Below are positions 1-5,786 of a stretch of 7,093 nucleotides of DNA, one piece after another. The position numbers and the translations under genes were made by a program. Origin of the DNA: Methanobacteriota archaeon. Its GTDB lineage: Archaea > Hydrothermarchaeota > Hydrothermarchaeia > Hydrothermarchaeales > SZUA-236. Where the stretch lies: positions 1 to 7,093 of the forward strand of contig QIDD01000045.1 in NCBI GenBank assembly GCA_003230355.1, in the 5' to 3' direction. Position 1 is the first letter of the stretch; each line of letters opens with the position of its first letter. The notes below the pieces were generated by a model that saw only the letters and a program-made list of their open reading frames with translations, was not told the origin of the DNA and searched no databases.

Positions 1-2
1 AA

Positions 3-221
3 CCAGAGGTTGAAGCAGAGGGAACAACTCTTTCAGAGCTTCTCGCTGATCTCAACACCAGGTTTCCGGGCATCGGTGAAAAGATCCTCAAAGACGGCGA
101 GGTTCAGAGATTTGTAAACGTCTATGTTGACAATGAGGATGTGCGGCTCGGCGAGGGACTTGCAACAAAAATAGGCGGCAAATCTGTTGTATCGATTCTG
201 CCGGCGGTTAGCGGCGGATAG
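3..221 (+). CDS. CysO/ThiS/MoaD-family sulfur carrier protein, 5' partial
   Basis: An open frame enters from the left edge and gives the last 72 residues of a ubiquitin-like sulfur carrier, ending in TAG. The C-terminal LPAVSGG is the diglycine tail that is adenylylated by an E1-like (MoeB/ThiF) enzyme and then thiocarboxylated. The stretch RFVNVYVDNEDVR followed by GLAT closely resembles, from memory, mycobacterial CysO (RFVNIYVNDEDVR, GLAT, LPAVAGG), which donates sulfur for cysteine synthesis. This makes it CysO-like rather than a molybdopterin-synthase MoaD, whose usual tail is FPPVSGG, as in the second carrier at 1991-2239. About 20 N-terminal residues lie outside the window. It converges on the minus-strand gene ending at 244, with only 22 bases between stops and no clear terminator. 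An archaeal SAMP-type protein-conjugation role cannot be excluded. Confidence 0.85.
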   Translation, partial: PEVEAEGTTLSELLADLNTRFPGIGEKILKDGEVQRFVNVYVDNEDVRLGEGLATKIGGKSVVSILPAVSGG

Positions 222-243
222 AAAACATATCTGAACCGGGTTG

Positions 244-1260
244 TTAAAGCAGGGCGCCTGTTGTGTGCTCTGCATTTCCAACAGACGGTCCAAGGTCTCG
301 ATGCGTAATCGTTTCACCTGTTTCTTTGTTTGTGAACTTGAGATCTGATATCACCGAGGGGTATTCGTTGTAAACGAGCCTGCTTGGAATAAATCCCAAC
401 GCTTTTCTTTTGAACGTCCAATTTGAGTGAGAGTAGGATTTCACTGTGAACTCAATTCTATGGATTTTGTTTTCCGCGCTCGCCTTAAACACTGGCAGCC
501 CGGCTCCGATTCGAGTTATCCGTAGATTTTTTAGCTTGTGAAGCTTTTTCCCGTCAAAAAAGGAAACCTTCTTTTTCAGCGACCGGCCAAATAGATAAGG
601 GTTGAAATAAGACAGCACCGCACCGCTTTTGAAGTGAAATATCCCCCAGTACCAGGGAGGGCTCGGCGTGTTTACAAAGACCCGTTGGAAATAGGCGCTG
701 CCCCCTACATTTTCGCCCCTGATTTTCCCACTCATTTTGAGATGATTGATTCGAATAATCGAGTACCCCCTCTTTGCATAATATGTGTCAGAGTTATAGG
801 TGGGCCCGGTGAAAGCGTGACCGTTGTTTTCGACAGATATGAATTCGAAGTCCAGTCCAATCTGGACACTGTGCTTTCTGCCGGTGATAGAATAAGATGC
901 AGGCAACGTGGAAGTTGCGGTAATGCTACGGTCTTTAAAATGGAGGTTGCACTGCTCCAAAAGAAAATTGTGATGCATCTTTTCACCGTCAAAATACCAT
1001 GCCGCCGCCACTCCGTCAAGCATGCTCCGGCTCGGGCTCGTGTTGTCAGCCCGAATCTTCAGATAGTTGCAGTCCACTTCACTTACATTTTTTATCGACC
1101 AAAGTATCATGAGCTGCCGGGGCTTATTCGGCGCAGCAGGGTTATCAATGAAAAACAGCCAAAACCACCACCACCAAGCCCCACGATGCATAGGCTCATC
1201 TGCAATATCAAAGACCTGCTTTTCAGTGTCTACTGCCGTTATTTTACTCGTGCGAACCAT
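244..1260 (-). CDS. Trp-rich conserved protein, possibly lipocalin-like (CrtC/AttH-related)
   Basis: A 338-residue protein that I do not recognise firmly. No signal peptide is evident. Near the N-terminus (residues 27-40) is an aromatic block with four consecutive tryptophans, then Phe-Trp and an Ile-Asp-Asn turn. Further on are AAAWYFDGE (about residue 86), a run of alternating polar and hydrophobic strands, GGSAYFQRVF, and PPWYWGIFHFKSG followed by LSYFNPYL. This mostly-beta, aromatic-rich pattern with a WYFDG box and a later WYWG box recalls the two-lobed lipocalin-like fold of carotenoid 1,2-hydratase (CrtC) and AttH proteins, which handle hydrophobic substrates. That link is inference from motif memory. 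The ATG at 1260 is the first good start and fits a TATA-like element at 1290-1297. It lies 73 bases downstream of the Moco operon, in the same direction, and may be its own unit. Confidence 0.75.
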   Translation of the reverse strand: MVRTSKITAVDTEKQVFDIADEPMHRGAWWWWFWLFFIDNPAAPNKPRQLMILWSIKNVSEVDCNYLKIRADNTSPSRSMLDGVAAAWYFDGEKMHHNFLLEQCNLHFKDRSITATSTLPASYSITGRKHSVQIGLDFEFISVENNGHAFTGPTYNSDTYYAKRGYSIIRINHLKMSGKIRGENVGGSAYFQRVFVNTPSPPWYWGIFHFKSGAVLSYFNPYLFGRSLKKKVSFFDGKKLHKLKNLRITRIGAGLPVFKASAENKIHRIEFTVKSYSHSNWTFKRKALGFIPSRLVYNEYPSVISDLKFTNKETGETITHRDLGPSVGNAEHTTGALL

Positions 1261-1289
1261 AGTCTATGTCTTCCCAGAGCCAGCCAAGG

Positions 1290-1297
1290 ATATTTTA
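1290..1297 (-). promoter_or_regulatory. possible TATA box for the 244-1260 gene
   Basis: On the minus strand the 73-base gap contains TAAAATAT, 30 to 37 bases before the ATG at 1260, which would put the transcript start only a few bases before the start codon. The BRE position is not clearly purine-rich. An 8-base perfect palindrome, TGTGCACA (1301-1308), lies immediately upstream of the TATA-like element and could be half of an operator, though a palindrome this short can occur by chance. No good Shine-Dalgarno site precedes the ATG. Confidence 0.35.
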
Positions 1298-1333
1298 CAG
1301 TGTGCACAATAGCCGATGCAAACAAGCGCGCGG

Positions 1334-1543
1334 TCACACTTTAAAATCGGAATCTTTTTCGCTGTACTGCTCCCGAATCAAAGTTGCAATAAGAATCACG
1401 GACCCAATTAAAATGCCGAGGACGCCCAACCTGATTATCATCGGTGTTTCGCTTGCGGCCAAGATTTTTGCCGTTCCATAGGCTAGAATTATCAAAAGCC
1501 CGCCTAAAAACAAGCCAAGCCCAATATTTCTTAAATCCACCAT
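1334..1543 (-). CDS. small two-helix membrane protein, function unknown
   Basis: A 69-residue protein with two predicted membrane helices, about residues 7-28 (Gly/Leu-rich) and 36-56, joined by a short Ser-Glu-Thr-Pro loop and followed by a charged tail (REQYSEKDSDFKV). I chose the ATG at 1543 because AGGT lies nine bases upstream and because upstream in-frame codons back to 1660 run through the end of moaE. The longer frame's extra 39 residues are polar and basic and look like antisense of MoaE. It starts 20 bases after the moaE stop and is the last gene of the apparent operon. No family is recognised; its position makes a membrane role linked to the operon possible, but nothing in the sequence shows it. 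Confidence 0.7.
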   Translation of the reverse strand: MVDLRNIGLGLFLGGLLIILAYGTAKILAASETPMIIRLGVLGILIGSVILIATLIREQYSEKDSDFKV

Positions 1544-1563
1544 AATTTTTACCTGCTCAACTT

Positions 1564-1983
1564 TTACGGATGATCTGTCACCCAGACCTCGCCTGACTTT
1601 GTGTGCTCTTTTTTCCAGATTGGAACGATCTGTTTCAGCTCGTCGATTAGCCATCTGCATGCTTCGAAGGCGTCGGCCCGATGCATTGCACCCACAACGA
1701 TGAGCACGATGTTTTCACCCACAGCTATCTCGCCGTATCTGTGGATTATGCTTGCCTCGATTATGTCAAACTTCTCCAGTGCAGCTTTTCGCAGCTCGCC
1801 CAGCTTTTTTTCAGCCATCCCAGGGTAGTGCTCGAACTCAAGCTTTTTTATCTCTCCAGCTTCCTCGGTAAAATCCCTGGATGTTCCGAGAAAAGTTACA
1901 ACTCCGCCGATGCGCTTGGACGCGGCTTTCACAGCATCTATCTGCTCTTCGACTGAGAAATCCTCTCTTTGCACCGAAATCAT
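1564..1983 (-). CDS. moaE: molybdopterin synthase large (catalytic) subunit MoaE
   Basis: A 139-residue MoaE, the cytoplasmic subunit that transfers two sulfurs from thiocarboxylated MoaD onto cyclic pyranopterin monophosphate to make molybdopterin (for Mo or W enzymes). Family marks visible are VTFLGTSRD (residues 29-37), LEFEHYPGMAEK (48-59), IIHRYGE (79-85), AMHRADAFEA (99-108) and VPIWKKE (120-126). By alignment from memory with E. coli MoaE, its Arg39, Lys119 and Lys126 correspond to Arg36, Lys117 and Lys124 here, so the active site looks complete. The start is set at the ATG at 1983. An in-frame ATG at 2031 would add 16 non-conserved residues and lie inside moaD, whereas 1983 leaves a 7-base gap after the moaD stop and has GGAGG upstream. 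Confidence 0.95.
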   Translation of the reverse strand: MISVQREDFSVEEQIDAVKAASKRIGGVVTFLGTSRDFTEEAGEIKKLEFEHYPGMAEKKLGELRKAALEKFDIIEASIIHRYGEIAVGENIVLIVVGAMHRADAFEACRWLIDELKQIVPIWKKEHTKSGEVWVTDHP

Positions 1984-1990
1984 CCTAAGT

Positions 1991-2239
1991 CTATCCTCCA
2001 GACACAGGCGGGAACAATGCGATTTCATCACTGTCAGATATGATATGATCCATTCCCACTATCTCATGGTTAACCGCGATTGTGGCCCTGTTTTTCTCGA
2101 TAAGCTCACCTATCTCAGGATGCAGGGTTTTCAGCTCCAGGATAAAATCCTCAAGAGTTGTTTCATCTGGGACTGAGACCTCGATTTTCTCAGATCCGAT
2201 CTTCTCCCGAAACCCAGCAAAAAGCCTGATTGAAACCAT
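1991..2239 (-). CDS. moaD: molybdopterin synthase sulfur carrier subunit MoaD
   Basis: An 82-residue beta-grasp (ubiquitin-like) protein of full MoaD length. It begins MVSIRLFAGFREKIG, the usual first strand and hairpin, continues with a helix around ELKTLHPEIGELIEK, and ends DEIALFPPVSGG, the classic MoaD terminus. The C-terminal glycine is adenylylated by a MoeB/ThiF-like enzyme, converted to a thiocarboxylate and inserted into the MoaE active site. No activating E1-like gene is present here. It starts 12 bases after the hexuloisomerase stop, with no strong ribosome site, and is followed directly by moaE. In archaea such proteins can also act as SAMP protein modifiers, so a dual role is possible. 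Confidence 0.93.
   Translation of the reverse strand: MVSIRLFAGFREKIGSEKIEVSVPDETTLEDFILELKTLHPEIGELIEKNRATIAVNHEIVGMDHIISDSDEIALFPPVSGG
1995..1999 (-). promoter_or_regulatory. Shine-Dalgarno site of moaE inside the moaD Gly-Gly codons
   Basis: The last two sense codons of moaD, GGA GGA, spell GGAGG on the minus strand, 11 bases before the moaE ATG. The essential diglycine tail of the carrier and the ribosome-binding site of its partner therefore share the same bases. The spacing is somewhat long but usable; a second weak AGG lies directly before the ATG. Confidence 0.55.
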
Positions 2240-2251
2240 AAAATAACGCTC

Positions 2252-2839
2252 TTACTCGATTGTGGCATGCCTCTTTTTAAGGTCAGATTCACTCTTTTTC
2301 AGCCGTGTCATAAGCTCGGAAATTAAAGCGTCAAGTATGATGAGGACACTGACTTCAAATAGCGTGCCCATCGGTGCCAGTGTGTAGTGCTCACCTTTGA
2401 TCTGGCGGATGTGAAAATCCTTTGAGCCAGGATCAATAACACGCCCTGGAACAAGCACAATCTCGTCTGAAAGCTTGCCAAGCGTTGAATCTGGATATGA
2501 TGTAATTGATATCACCTGGGCGCCTACGTTTTTCGCAATCTTTGAGCTGTTAATGACCGACGTAGTTTCGCCTGAACCTGAGATTGTGATGAAAATATCC
2601 TCAGCCTCAATTGCAGGGGTTGTGATCTCACCCACCACGTGAACCGTGATCCCCAGGTGCATAAGCCTCATAGCAAAGGCTTTGGCAACAAGCCCTGATC
2701 TTCCGGCGCCGTAGATATAGACTTTCTTCGCCTGCTCCAGTGAAACAATCAGCTTGTTTATCTGCTGATCGCTGAGCTGACCTCTCACATAACTAACATG
2801 GTCAACAATGTTTTCCATCGCCTCTTTCAGAACCCTCAT
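2252..2839 (-). CDS. hxlB: 6-phospho-3-hexuloisomerase (SIS domain)
   Basis: A 195-residue, single SIS-domain protein close in length and motifs to Methanocaldococcus MJ1247. It interconverts D-arabino-3-hexulose 6-phosphate and fructose 6-phosphate in the cytoplasm. In archaea lacking the oxidative pentose phosphate route this works in reverse to make ribulose 5-phosphate. Visible marks are YGAGRSG (residues 43-49), FAMRLMHLG (55-63), VGEITTP (69-75), the phosphosugar-binding ISGSGET (86-92), PMGTLFE (156-162) with the conserved glutamate, and a late RH pair (190-191). The partner hexulose-6-phosphate synthase is neither fused here nor present in the window. It starts seven bases after the preceding gene, whose last codons supply GGAAGTGAT as a ribosome site. 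Its co-transcription with Moco genes looks like operon packing rather than a shared pathway. Confidence 0.92.
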   Translation of the reverse strand: MRVLKEAMENIVDHVSYVRGQLSDQQINKLIVSLEQAKKVYIYGAGRSGLVAKAFAMRLMHLGITVHVVGEITTPAIEAEDIFITISGSGETTSVINSSKIAKNVGAQVISITSYPDSTLGKLSDEIVLVPGRVIDPGSKDFHIRQIKGEHYTLAPMGTLFEVSVLIILDALISELMTRLKKSESDLKKRHATIE

Positions 2840-2846
2840 AAAACCA

Positions 2847-3641
2847 TCACTTCCTTTCTGGACAGGTGTATGTGCATGAGCCGCAGCTCCCGCGCACAGA
2901 CCCCAGATTTTTTTCGCCCCTTATCTTTTCTACTCTATCAAATATATCTTTTACCACAGATTCGTCGCCTTCAAGCATGAATGTATAGCTGCCTTCACCG
3001 CCGCCGATGCCGCCTGCTCCAACAATATAAACTTCTACATCGCCCATGAGCTTGAAGGCCTCAATTTCAGAGAATATTTCCCCAGGAAGCGGCATGAGCC
3101 CTACCGCTGATCCGGTGGAAAGCTCTATCTGGTGTATGCCGGTTTTCGTCGCCGCGAGATCAAGCAGGGTGGGCACATATTTTTCCAAGCCCACTGGAAT
3201 GAGTATTGGAACTCCCCGCGCCATAAGTGTTCCCAAGACACGGCCCAGTGTCCCGCCTGTTTCAGAGGCAAGCATAACCCAGGCTGCGCCCGCGGAATCC
3301 ACTGCGTTTGCGCCTTTCACAAAGACATCATCTGGGCCCATGATACGGGTCATGTCCTCAGGATTTTCATCAACGACTCGACCTTCACGCAGTACAAACG
3401 AGGAAATTCGCTCCCTCTTTGGTACTACACACGTACCATTGAAATCAATTAGTCCTGCAACAAAACGTTCTTTTTCAATGTCTCTGCCAAGCAGCTCCTC
3501 TGCCAGATAGGCGTTTGTGGAGCCGAGGTTTAAAACTATCACACCAGATTTAAGCGCTCTCTTTATCTGCGGATGCTGTAGCAGCGCCCTTGCTATCAGC
3601 CGTTTAGCCTCTGCAGGTGTGAGCGTTATCTGGGCCTTCAT
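2847..3641 (-). CDS. conserved protein of unknown function with C-terminal Cys cluster
   Basis: I recall similar proteins in archaea and some anaerobic bacteria but know no assigned function. With the start at 3641 it has 264 residues and no signal peptide or membrane helix. An N-terminal helical part (LTPAEAKRLIARALLQHPQIKRAL) leads into NLGSTNAYLAEELLG (residues 38-52). Then come a mid-region with MGPDDVFVKGANAVD and SETGGTLGRVLGT, IPVGLEKYVP, a glycine loop GAGGIGGGEGS (208-218), and a tail with Cys253, Cys256 and Cys260 in a C-x2-C-x3-C spacing that could bind metal or an Fe-S cluster. The Gly-rich segments suggest a Rossmann-like or sugar/nucleotide-binding core, which is inference. I prefer ATG 3641 over 3668 because the latter overlaps a BRE/TATA promoter that would start a leaderless message at about 3641. 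It leads the five-gene operon, seven bases before the hexuloisomerase gene. Confidence 0.85.
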   Translation of the reverse strand: MKAQITLTPAEAKRLIARALLQHPQIKRALKSGVIVLNLGSTNAYLAEELLGRDIEKERFVAGLIDFNGTCVVPKRERISSFVLREGRVVDENPEDMTRIMGPDDVFVKGANAVDSAGAAWVMLASETGGTLGRVLGTLMARGVPILIPVGLEKYVPTLLDLAATKTGIHQIELSTGSAVGLMPLPGEIFSEIEAFKLMGDVEVYIVGAGGIGGGEGSYTFMLEGDESVVKDIFDRVEKIRGEKNLGSVRGSCGSCTYTCPERK

Positions 3642-3666
3642 GGGGCTTGGGTATGCCCCTGGTAAC

Positions 3667-3680
3667 ATATAAACTTTGTT
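3667..3680 (-). promoter_or_regulatory. BRE/TATA promoter of the 3641-1334 operon
   Basis: On the minus strand AACAAAG followed directly by TTTATAT resembles an archaeal BRE plus TATA box. The TATA element lies 26 to 32 bases upstream of the ATG at 3641, the spacing expected for a leaderless transcript beginning at or near that codon. Five Ts just upstream (3685-3681) might also end the message of the preceding glutaredoxin gene. Confidence 0.6.
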
Positions 3681-3736
3681 AAAAACTCCCCTTTAATTCA
3701 ATCTTGCGCCGGCCCTCAGATGGAGTTGTTGTTTAC

Positions 3737-3970
3737 TCAGAGCCCCAGGGCTTCTTCAATCTTTTTTCGATCAAAGCCGGCAATCACTGTTCCATCAATG
3801 TCTGCGACAGGCACAGCCATTTGCCCGCTTTTTTCAATCATCTCCTGCGCTGCAGCAGTATTGCTTGCCACGTTTATGTCCATGTATTCAATACCCTTTT
3901 CACCGAGAAATTTTTTTAGCGCCTTGCATTTTGAACAGCTCGGCGTGGAATAGACTTTTACACTTTTCAT
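3737..3970 (-). CDS. glutaredoxin-like thiol redoxin (NrdH/glutaredoxin family)
   Basis: A 77-residue, single thioredoxin-fold domain. The redox motif is Cys12-Ser-Lys-Cys15 within VYSTPSCSKCKALKKFL, the second element is QMAVPV with the cis-proline at residue 54, and GFD follows at 65-67 before the last helix. These three marks in order define a small cytoplasmic glutaredoxin-like disulfide reductase. The CSKC centre differs from the common CPYC and CVQC, so its reductant (thioredoxin reductase, a low-molecular-weight thiol or another donor) cannot be deduced. Its length matches NrdH-type redoxins. It is flanked by separate promoters and appears to be a single-gene unit. The start at 3970 is fixed by AGGAGGT six bases upstream. 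Confidence 0.9.
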   Translation of the reverse strand: MKSVKVYSTPSCSKCKALKKFLGEKGIEYMDINVASNTAAAQEMIEKSGQMAVPVADIDGTVIAGFDRKKIEEALGL

Positions 3971-3976
3971 CCTTTG

Positions 3977-4015
3977 ACCTCCTGATTTAAGTCGAGTTTT
4001 GAACGAACTATATCA
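3977..4015 (-). promoter_or_regulatory. promoter and ribosome site of the glutaredoxin-like gene
   Basis: On the minus strand a TATA-like TGATATAG (4015-4008) lies about 40 bases before the ATG at 3970, which would give a leader of roughly 15 bases. AGGAGGT (3983-3977), an almost full match to the archaeal anti-Shine-Dalgarno sequence, lies six bases from the ATG. Unlike the two leaderless promoters in this window, this gene appears to use a classic ribosome-binding site. The rest of the gap back to 4078 shows a run of seven Cs (plus strand, 4020-4026) and nothing else recognisable. Confidence 0.5.
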
Positions 4016-4078
4016 TTGTCCCCCCCGCGGTTATTAACATTTGCACATCGATTCTTATCCTATATTTTCACTCGCCGT

Positions 4079-4831
4079 TCAATATGCTTTCATCCGGTCG
4101 AAGGCGATTGTTCCGATATAGACCATGAGCGCTGCAAGGCCGAGGAGGATGGAGTAGCTTATTGATAGGGGGAAACGGCCCTGTCCAAGGATGATCTGGC
4201 GCAGGGCGTCCACACCGTATGTGAGCGGGTCGATGTAGATGAATGGCTCCAGCCAACGGGGGATGTTTTCAATGGGAAAGAGCGCGCCTGACAGGAAGAA
4301 CAAGGGGTAGGCGACAAAGGTTACAATGAGTCCGAATCCTTCCGGGCTCTCCATCACCGAGCCGATGATAAGCCCGATACTCACTATAGCTACAGCTAGT
4401 GTGATTACCACAATATAGGCCAGCGCCATCTTCGTAAGCGTCATTGGCACGCCTAGCAGTGGTCCGAGCATCAGCAGAATCGTAACCTGAATAAGAACAT
4501 CTGTTATCCCGCCCAAAACCTTGCCCAGGAATATGGTTGTTCGCGACAGCGGTGATACAAGGACTTCCTTTAGAAAATCGACTTTTTTATCCCAGATAAT
4601 GTAGACTCCGAAAAAAAGTGAGCCAAAGAGCGTGGCCATGCCGATGATACCAGGGTAGATGAACACGTCGTAGGAAATATTTTCAATTGAAATAGTTGAG
4701 CCCAAGCCCTTGCCAAATACGATGAGCCACATGAGGGGGAGAAATATGGATGACACTACTCGTGATCGTTCCCGCATGTAGACTTTAACCTCTCGAAGCC
4801 ACATCGCGTAGAGTCCAAGAACCACGCTCAT
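4079..4831 (-). CDS. ABC-2 type transporter permease (DrrB-like)
   Basis: A 250-residue integral membrane protein with about six hydrophobic helices, roughly residues 25-43, 60-79, 105-127, 133-157, 163-185 and 225-243. A short amphipathic N-terminus (LYAMWLREVKVYMRERSRV) is typical of ABC-2 permeases. Between helices 2 and 3, DFLKEVLVSPLSRTTIFLGK matches the family's coupling segment (usually LLVSPVSR). Before the last helix, IDPLTYGVDALRQ is the family's conserved NPLTYxVDxLR box. It forms an exporter with the ATPase encoded just upstream, its ATG overlapping that gene's stop as ATGA. The substrate is unknown: the DrrAB family covers drugs, lipids and polysaccharides, and nothing here narrows it. 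Confidence 0.92.
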   Translation of the reverse strand: MSVVLGLYAMWLREVKVYMRERSRVVSSIFLPLMWLIVFGKGLGSTISIENISYDVFIYPGIIGMATLFGSLFFGVYIIWDKKVDFLKEVLVSPLSRTTIFLGKVLGGITDVLIQVTILLMLGPLLGVPMTLTKMALAYIVVITLAVAIVSIGLIIGSVMESPEGFGLIVTFVAYPLFFLSGALFPIENIPRWLEPFIYIDPLTYGVDALRQIILGQGRFPLSISYSILLGLAALMVYIGTIAFDRMKAY

Positions 4832-5784
4832 CTTCGCTTTGCCCTCGTCATCATGCGTTTGCCAAACCCGCCCTCGGCCGGACCCTCACGAATCTCCCGC
4901 CCAGTATAATAGAGGAACACATCGTTTAGTGTTGGCGAACGCATCTCCACAGACTCAACCCTGCCCGCAAGCTCCAGTATTTCTTGAAGCTTTGTCTTAG
5001 CATCATGCGCTGTAAGAATTAGGTAGCTGTCGGTTTTTTCCACACTCAGAATGTAGTCCTTTGCTTCAAGCGCAGCCATATCCGGGTCTTTTATCTTGAG
5101 CTTTACCATGTCTCCGCCGATCCCCTTGATAAGCTCTTTTGGGGAGCCTTCGACTATTATCTTACCTGAGTCAACGATTGCGATCCTGTTGCAGAGCCGC
5201 TCAGCCTCCTCCATATAATGTGTTGTAAGAAGGATTGAAAGTTCTTTGTCCTTTACCATGCCTTCAATGTACTGCCACACCCGCTCCCGTGACTGCGGAT
5301 CCAGGCCGAGAGTCGGTTCGTCGAGAAACAAAACCTTGGGTTTGTGCAGCAGGCCGCGTGCAAGTTCAAGCCTGCGCCTCATTCCGCCGGAGTAGAAGCG
5401 CACCCGTTCATCAGCCCGATCCGCAAGCTCAACCAGTTCAAGTAAAGATGCGATGCCCTTCTTGCGCTCAGCCTTTGAAATGCCGTACATAAGGCCGTGA
5501 AGATCCAGATTCTCTCTTCCTGTGAGCAGGTCGTCGCTGGAGGGGTCTTGAAACACTATGCCAATGTTTTCTCTCACCCGCTGAGGCTCTTTGAGACAGT
5601 CAAATCCGTTGACCGATGCATGTCCGCTGGTCTGCTTTAAAAGGGTGGCCAGGATATTTATCGTTGTAGTCTTGCCCGCGCCGTTTGGACCAAGGAGTCC
5701 AAAGACCTCTCCCTCCGCGATTTCAAAGGATATGCCGTCAACGGCGGTTACCCCGCTGTTAAAGACCTTTTTAATCTCACGCAC
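4828..5784 (-). CDS. ABC-2 type transporter ATP-binding protein (DrrA-like)
   Basis: A 318-residue ABC ATPase that powers the adjacent permease. All nucleotide-site motifs are intact: Walker A GPNGAGKTT (residues 32-40), Q-loop Gln79 in VFQDPSSDD, signature YSGGM (131-135), Walker B VLFLDEPT (151-158) and the switch His189 in LLTTHYMEEAE. The C-terminal third, after about residue 220, is the accessory region common in DrrA-type subunits (ending SPTLNDVFLYYTGRE), followed by a basic tail. The start is uncertain. GTG at 5784 is the only standard start codon after an in-frame TGA, yet five codons upstream of it (IATVE) read like a normal N-terminus, and GGAGGG sits six bases before an ATC at 5799. 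It begins two bases after the cysS stop and is very probably co-transcribed. Confidence 0.93.
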   Translation of the reverse strand: MREIKKVFNSGVTAVDGISFEIAEGEVFGLLGPNGAGKTTTINILATLLKQTSGHASVNGFDCLKEPQRVRENIGIVFQDPSSDDLLTGRENLDLHGLMYGISKAERKKGIASLLELVELADRADERVRFYSGGMRRRLELARGLLHKPKVLFLDEPTLGLDPQSRERVWQYIEGMVKDKELSILLTTHYMEEAERLCNRIAIVDSGKIIVEGSPKELIKGIGGDMVKLKIKDPDMAALEAKDYILSVEKTDSYLILTAHDAKTKLQEILELAGRVESVEMRSPTLNDVFLYYTGREIREGPAEGGFGKRMMTRAKRR

Positions 5785-5786
5785 TT

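Noticed and set aside
222..243. Convergent 22-base gap examined for a shared terminator
   Set aside because: There is no inverted repeat or T-rich run on either strand.
634..1344. Long plus-strand open frame of 236 codons opposite the Trp-rich gene
   Set aside because: It is antisense to the better-supported minus-strand frame. Its translation has proline and histidine runs from the reverse complement of Trp codons and no recognisable domain.
1544..1660. N-terminal extension of the small membrane protein to 1660
   Set aside because: The extra codons are antisense-like frame overlap with the conserved end of moaE and encode a basic, featureless stretch.
1984..2031. Upstream ATG for moaE at 2031
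   Set aside because: It would lie inside moaD and add 16 residues that match no MoaE N-terminus. The ATG at 1983 has GGAGG upstream and gives the usual length.
3046..3510. Plus-strand 154-codon open frame
   Set aside because: It lies opposite the conserved minus-strand protein, has Ser/Pro-rich low-information sequence typical of antisense frames, and has no start signals.
4020..4028. Run of seven Cs followed by GCGG
   Set aside because: It is a short homopolymer with no stem or T-run, so it is not a terminator or a recognisable site.
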